Assembly: GCA_002170595.1 (NCBI GenBank)
Contig: NHDP01000009.1
Location: 85,250-120,258, forward strand
Length of the DNA stretch: 35,009 nt
Source of the DNA: Alphaproteobacteria bacterium TMED62
Lineage (GTDB): Bacteria > Pseudomonadota > Alphaproteobacteria > TMED109
Direction: 5' to 3'
Part shown: one piece after another, positions 34,191 to 35,009 of the stretch
Layout: each line of letters starts with the position of its first letter
How positions within the stretch are numbered: the first letter of the stretch is position 1
Made by a program: the position numbers and the translations under genes
The notes under the pieces: generated by a model
The model's input: the letters and a program-made list of their open reading frames with translations, nothing else
What the model was told of the DNA's origin: nothing
Databases searched by the model: none

Positions 34191-34740
34191 TAAGTTTATT
34201 TTTTTCTATATTACTATCTTTTGTTATTAATGGTAATTGAAAGATAGCAAATATTAATGTTAATGGTAATATTCCAAAAACTTTGAAACTTACCCAAAAA
34301 TCCGTAGACTGTGTGCGCCAGACTATTTCATTGATTAAAGCCAGTAATATAAAAAATATTGACCATCGTAATGTTAGCTTTCTCCAAGTACTATCTTTTA
34401 AATTAAAAGCTCTACTCATTGCCATTCTTAAAAATAACTTATTATACTTTAAACCAATTAAAAGTATTGTAGCAAAAGTAATATTTATAATTGTCGGTTT
34501 AAATTTAATAAAGTTTTCATCATTAAAAAAAAGAGTTAAACCTCCAAAAAATAGAATAAAAAAACCAGTAACAATTGGCATCCATGGAATTTTTTTGTCT
34601 ATGTACCATGCTATTGGTATAGCAATAACAGATGAAATCATAAAGTATAAGGTTGCTTGATATATTCCATAGTAAGAGTTTACTAGAAAAAATACCATTA
34701 GTGGAATTACTTCAAAAAATAGTTTTATATAGGCCTTCAT
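34183..34740 (-). CDS. yciB: Inner-membrane septation protein A (YciB/IspZ family)
   Basis: A 185-aa polytopic inner-membrane protein of the YciB family, associated with cell envelope and division in other bacteria, though its molecular role is not settled. About five hydrophobic helices are seen. Family signatures are FFEVIPLMVFFLVNSYYGIYQAT, GFFILFFGGLTLFFNDENFIKFKPTIIN and RWSIFFILLALINEIVWRTQSTDFWVSFKVFG. The start ATG overlaps the ftsY stop (ATGA), so it follows ftsY in one operon, a pairing usual in alphaproteobacteria. A long antisense ORF (34283-34660) is a shadow. Confidence 0.93.
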   Translation of the reverse strand: MKAYIKLFFEVIPLMVFFLVNSYYGIYQATLYFMISSVIAIPIAWYIDKKIPWMPIVTGFFILFFGGLTLFFNDENFIKFKPTIINITFATILLIGLKYNKLFLRMAMSRAFNLKDSTWRKLTLRWSIFFILLALINEIVWRTQSTDFWVSFKVFGILPLTLIFAIFQLPLITKDSNIEKNKLND

Positions 34741-35009
34741 TTAGTTTCTCCTGTATTATCACCTAATAGTGCATTAATAAAATCTTTTGGAATGAATGGA
34801 ATTAAATCATCAATTTTCTCACCAACTCCTAAAGCATGTATTGGTAAATTGTATTTTCTTGTTATTCCTATCAAAGAACCACCTTTAGCTGAACCATCAA
34901 GCTTTGTCATTATTACTCCAGTTAAACCTATATTTAGATGAAAAGAATCTATCTGATTATATGTATTTTGTCCAATTGTAGAATCTAAGACCAAAATTTT
35001 ATTATGAGG
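34737..35009 (-). CDS. ftsY: Signal recognition particle receptor FtsY, C-terminal fragment
   Basis: The 3' part of ftsY, cut by the window edge; only the last 90 codons are present. The frame is open through base 35009; the start at 34994 in the ORF track is just an internal TTG. The SRP-GTPase G domain motifs seen are ILVLDSTIGQN (G3-side), TKLDGSAKGGSLIGI (G4 TKLD and the closing loop) and LGVGEKIDDLIPFIPKDFINALLG (G5 region and the C-terminal helix). FtsY docks the SRP-ribosome complex at the membrane, so it functions with the SRP RNA at 25449. It overlaps yciB by ATGA. Confidence 0.96.
   Translation of the reverse strand, partial: PHNKILVLDSTIGQNTYNQIDSFHLNIGLTGVIMTKLDGSAKGGSLIGITRKYNLPIHALGVGEKIDDLIPFIPKDFINALLGDNTGETK

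Noticed and set aside
34283-34660. 125-aa plus-strand ORF opposite yciB
   Set aside because: It is the antisense of a recognisable YciB gene, with no ribosome site and no domain; a shadow in AT-rich DNA.
1-35009. CRISPR arrays, tRNA or rRNA genes, prophage and toxin-antitoxin pairs
   Set aside because: No regularly spaced repeats, no cloverleaf sequences with a TTCRA loop, no integrase, transposase or small paired ORFs were seen on reading both strands.

Overview
This window is a compact, very AT-rich bacterial chromosome segment; I estimate below 30% G+C by eye, not computed. It looks like a genome-streamlined, probably free-living alphaproteobacterium, broadly of the SAR11/HIMB59/AEGEAN-169 kind. 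The clues are the 4.5S RNA-dnaX-ybaB-recR cluster, the cytochrome c/kdsB/pheA neighbourhood, a class I lysyl-tRNA synthetase, ftsY next to yciB, frequent start/stop overlaps, several TTG starts and almost no intergenic DNA. The species-level placement is inference only. No stretch above 300 bases lacks a gene. The longest gene-to-gene gap (25400-25552) holds the SRP RNA. I see no tRNA, rRNA, insertion sequence, CRISPR array or phage gene.

Region 1 (1-13785, plus strand) is a surface-polysaccharide cluster: the tail of an unidentified gene, two AsnB-type amidotransferases, three GT4 glycosyltransferases, a UDP-sugar 6-dehydrogenase, a methyltransferase/GT2 fusion broken by a frameshift at an A11 run, an FkbM methyltransferase and a GT39-like membrane glycosyltransferase. 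The translation factor gene lepA sits inside it. The dehydrogenase plus an AsnB suggests an N-acetylated uronic acid, possibly amidated. No Wzx, initiating transferase or Wza/Wzc exporter is visible, so the cluster probably continues upstream.

Region 2 (13780-22878) carries fcl and gmd (minus strand), an O-antigen ligase/polymerase-like membrane protein, a probably highly expressed beta-barrel outer-membrane protein with its own promoter and the only clear intrinsic terminator, and a minus-strand operon of a membrane-anchored cytochrome c, manC and an MFS transporter. ManC, Gmd and Fcl together make GDP-mannose and GDP-L-fucose.

Region 3 (22954-35009) is housekeeping: kdsB-pheA, nudC, SRP RNA-dnaX-ybaB-recR-def-fmt, an ABC-2 permease, argD-argF, a small lipoprotein, then on the minus strand ftsY (partial)-yciB-lysK. 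DnaX is unusually short and seems to lack the tau-specific region.

I found no convincing new multi-gene system. The items most worth a second look are the shortened DnaX, the frameshifted methyltransferase/GT2 fusion with other long poly-A tracts in coding regions (including A14 in fcl), the paired AsnB enzymes next to a uronate-forming dehydrogenase, and the SRP RNA that ends against the dnaX ribosome-binding site.
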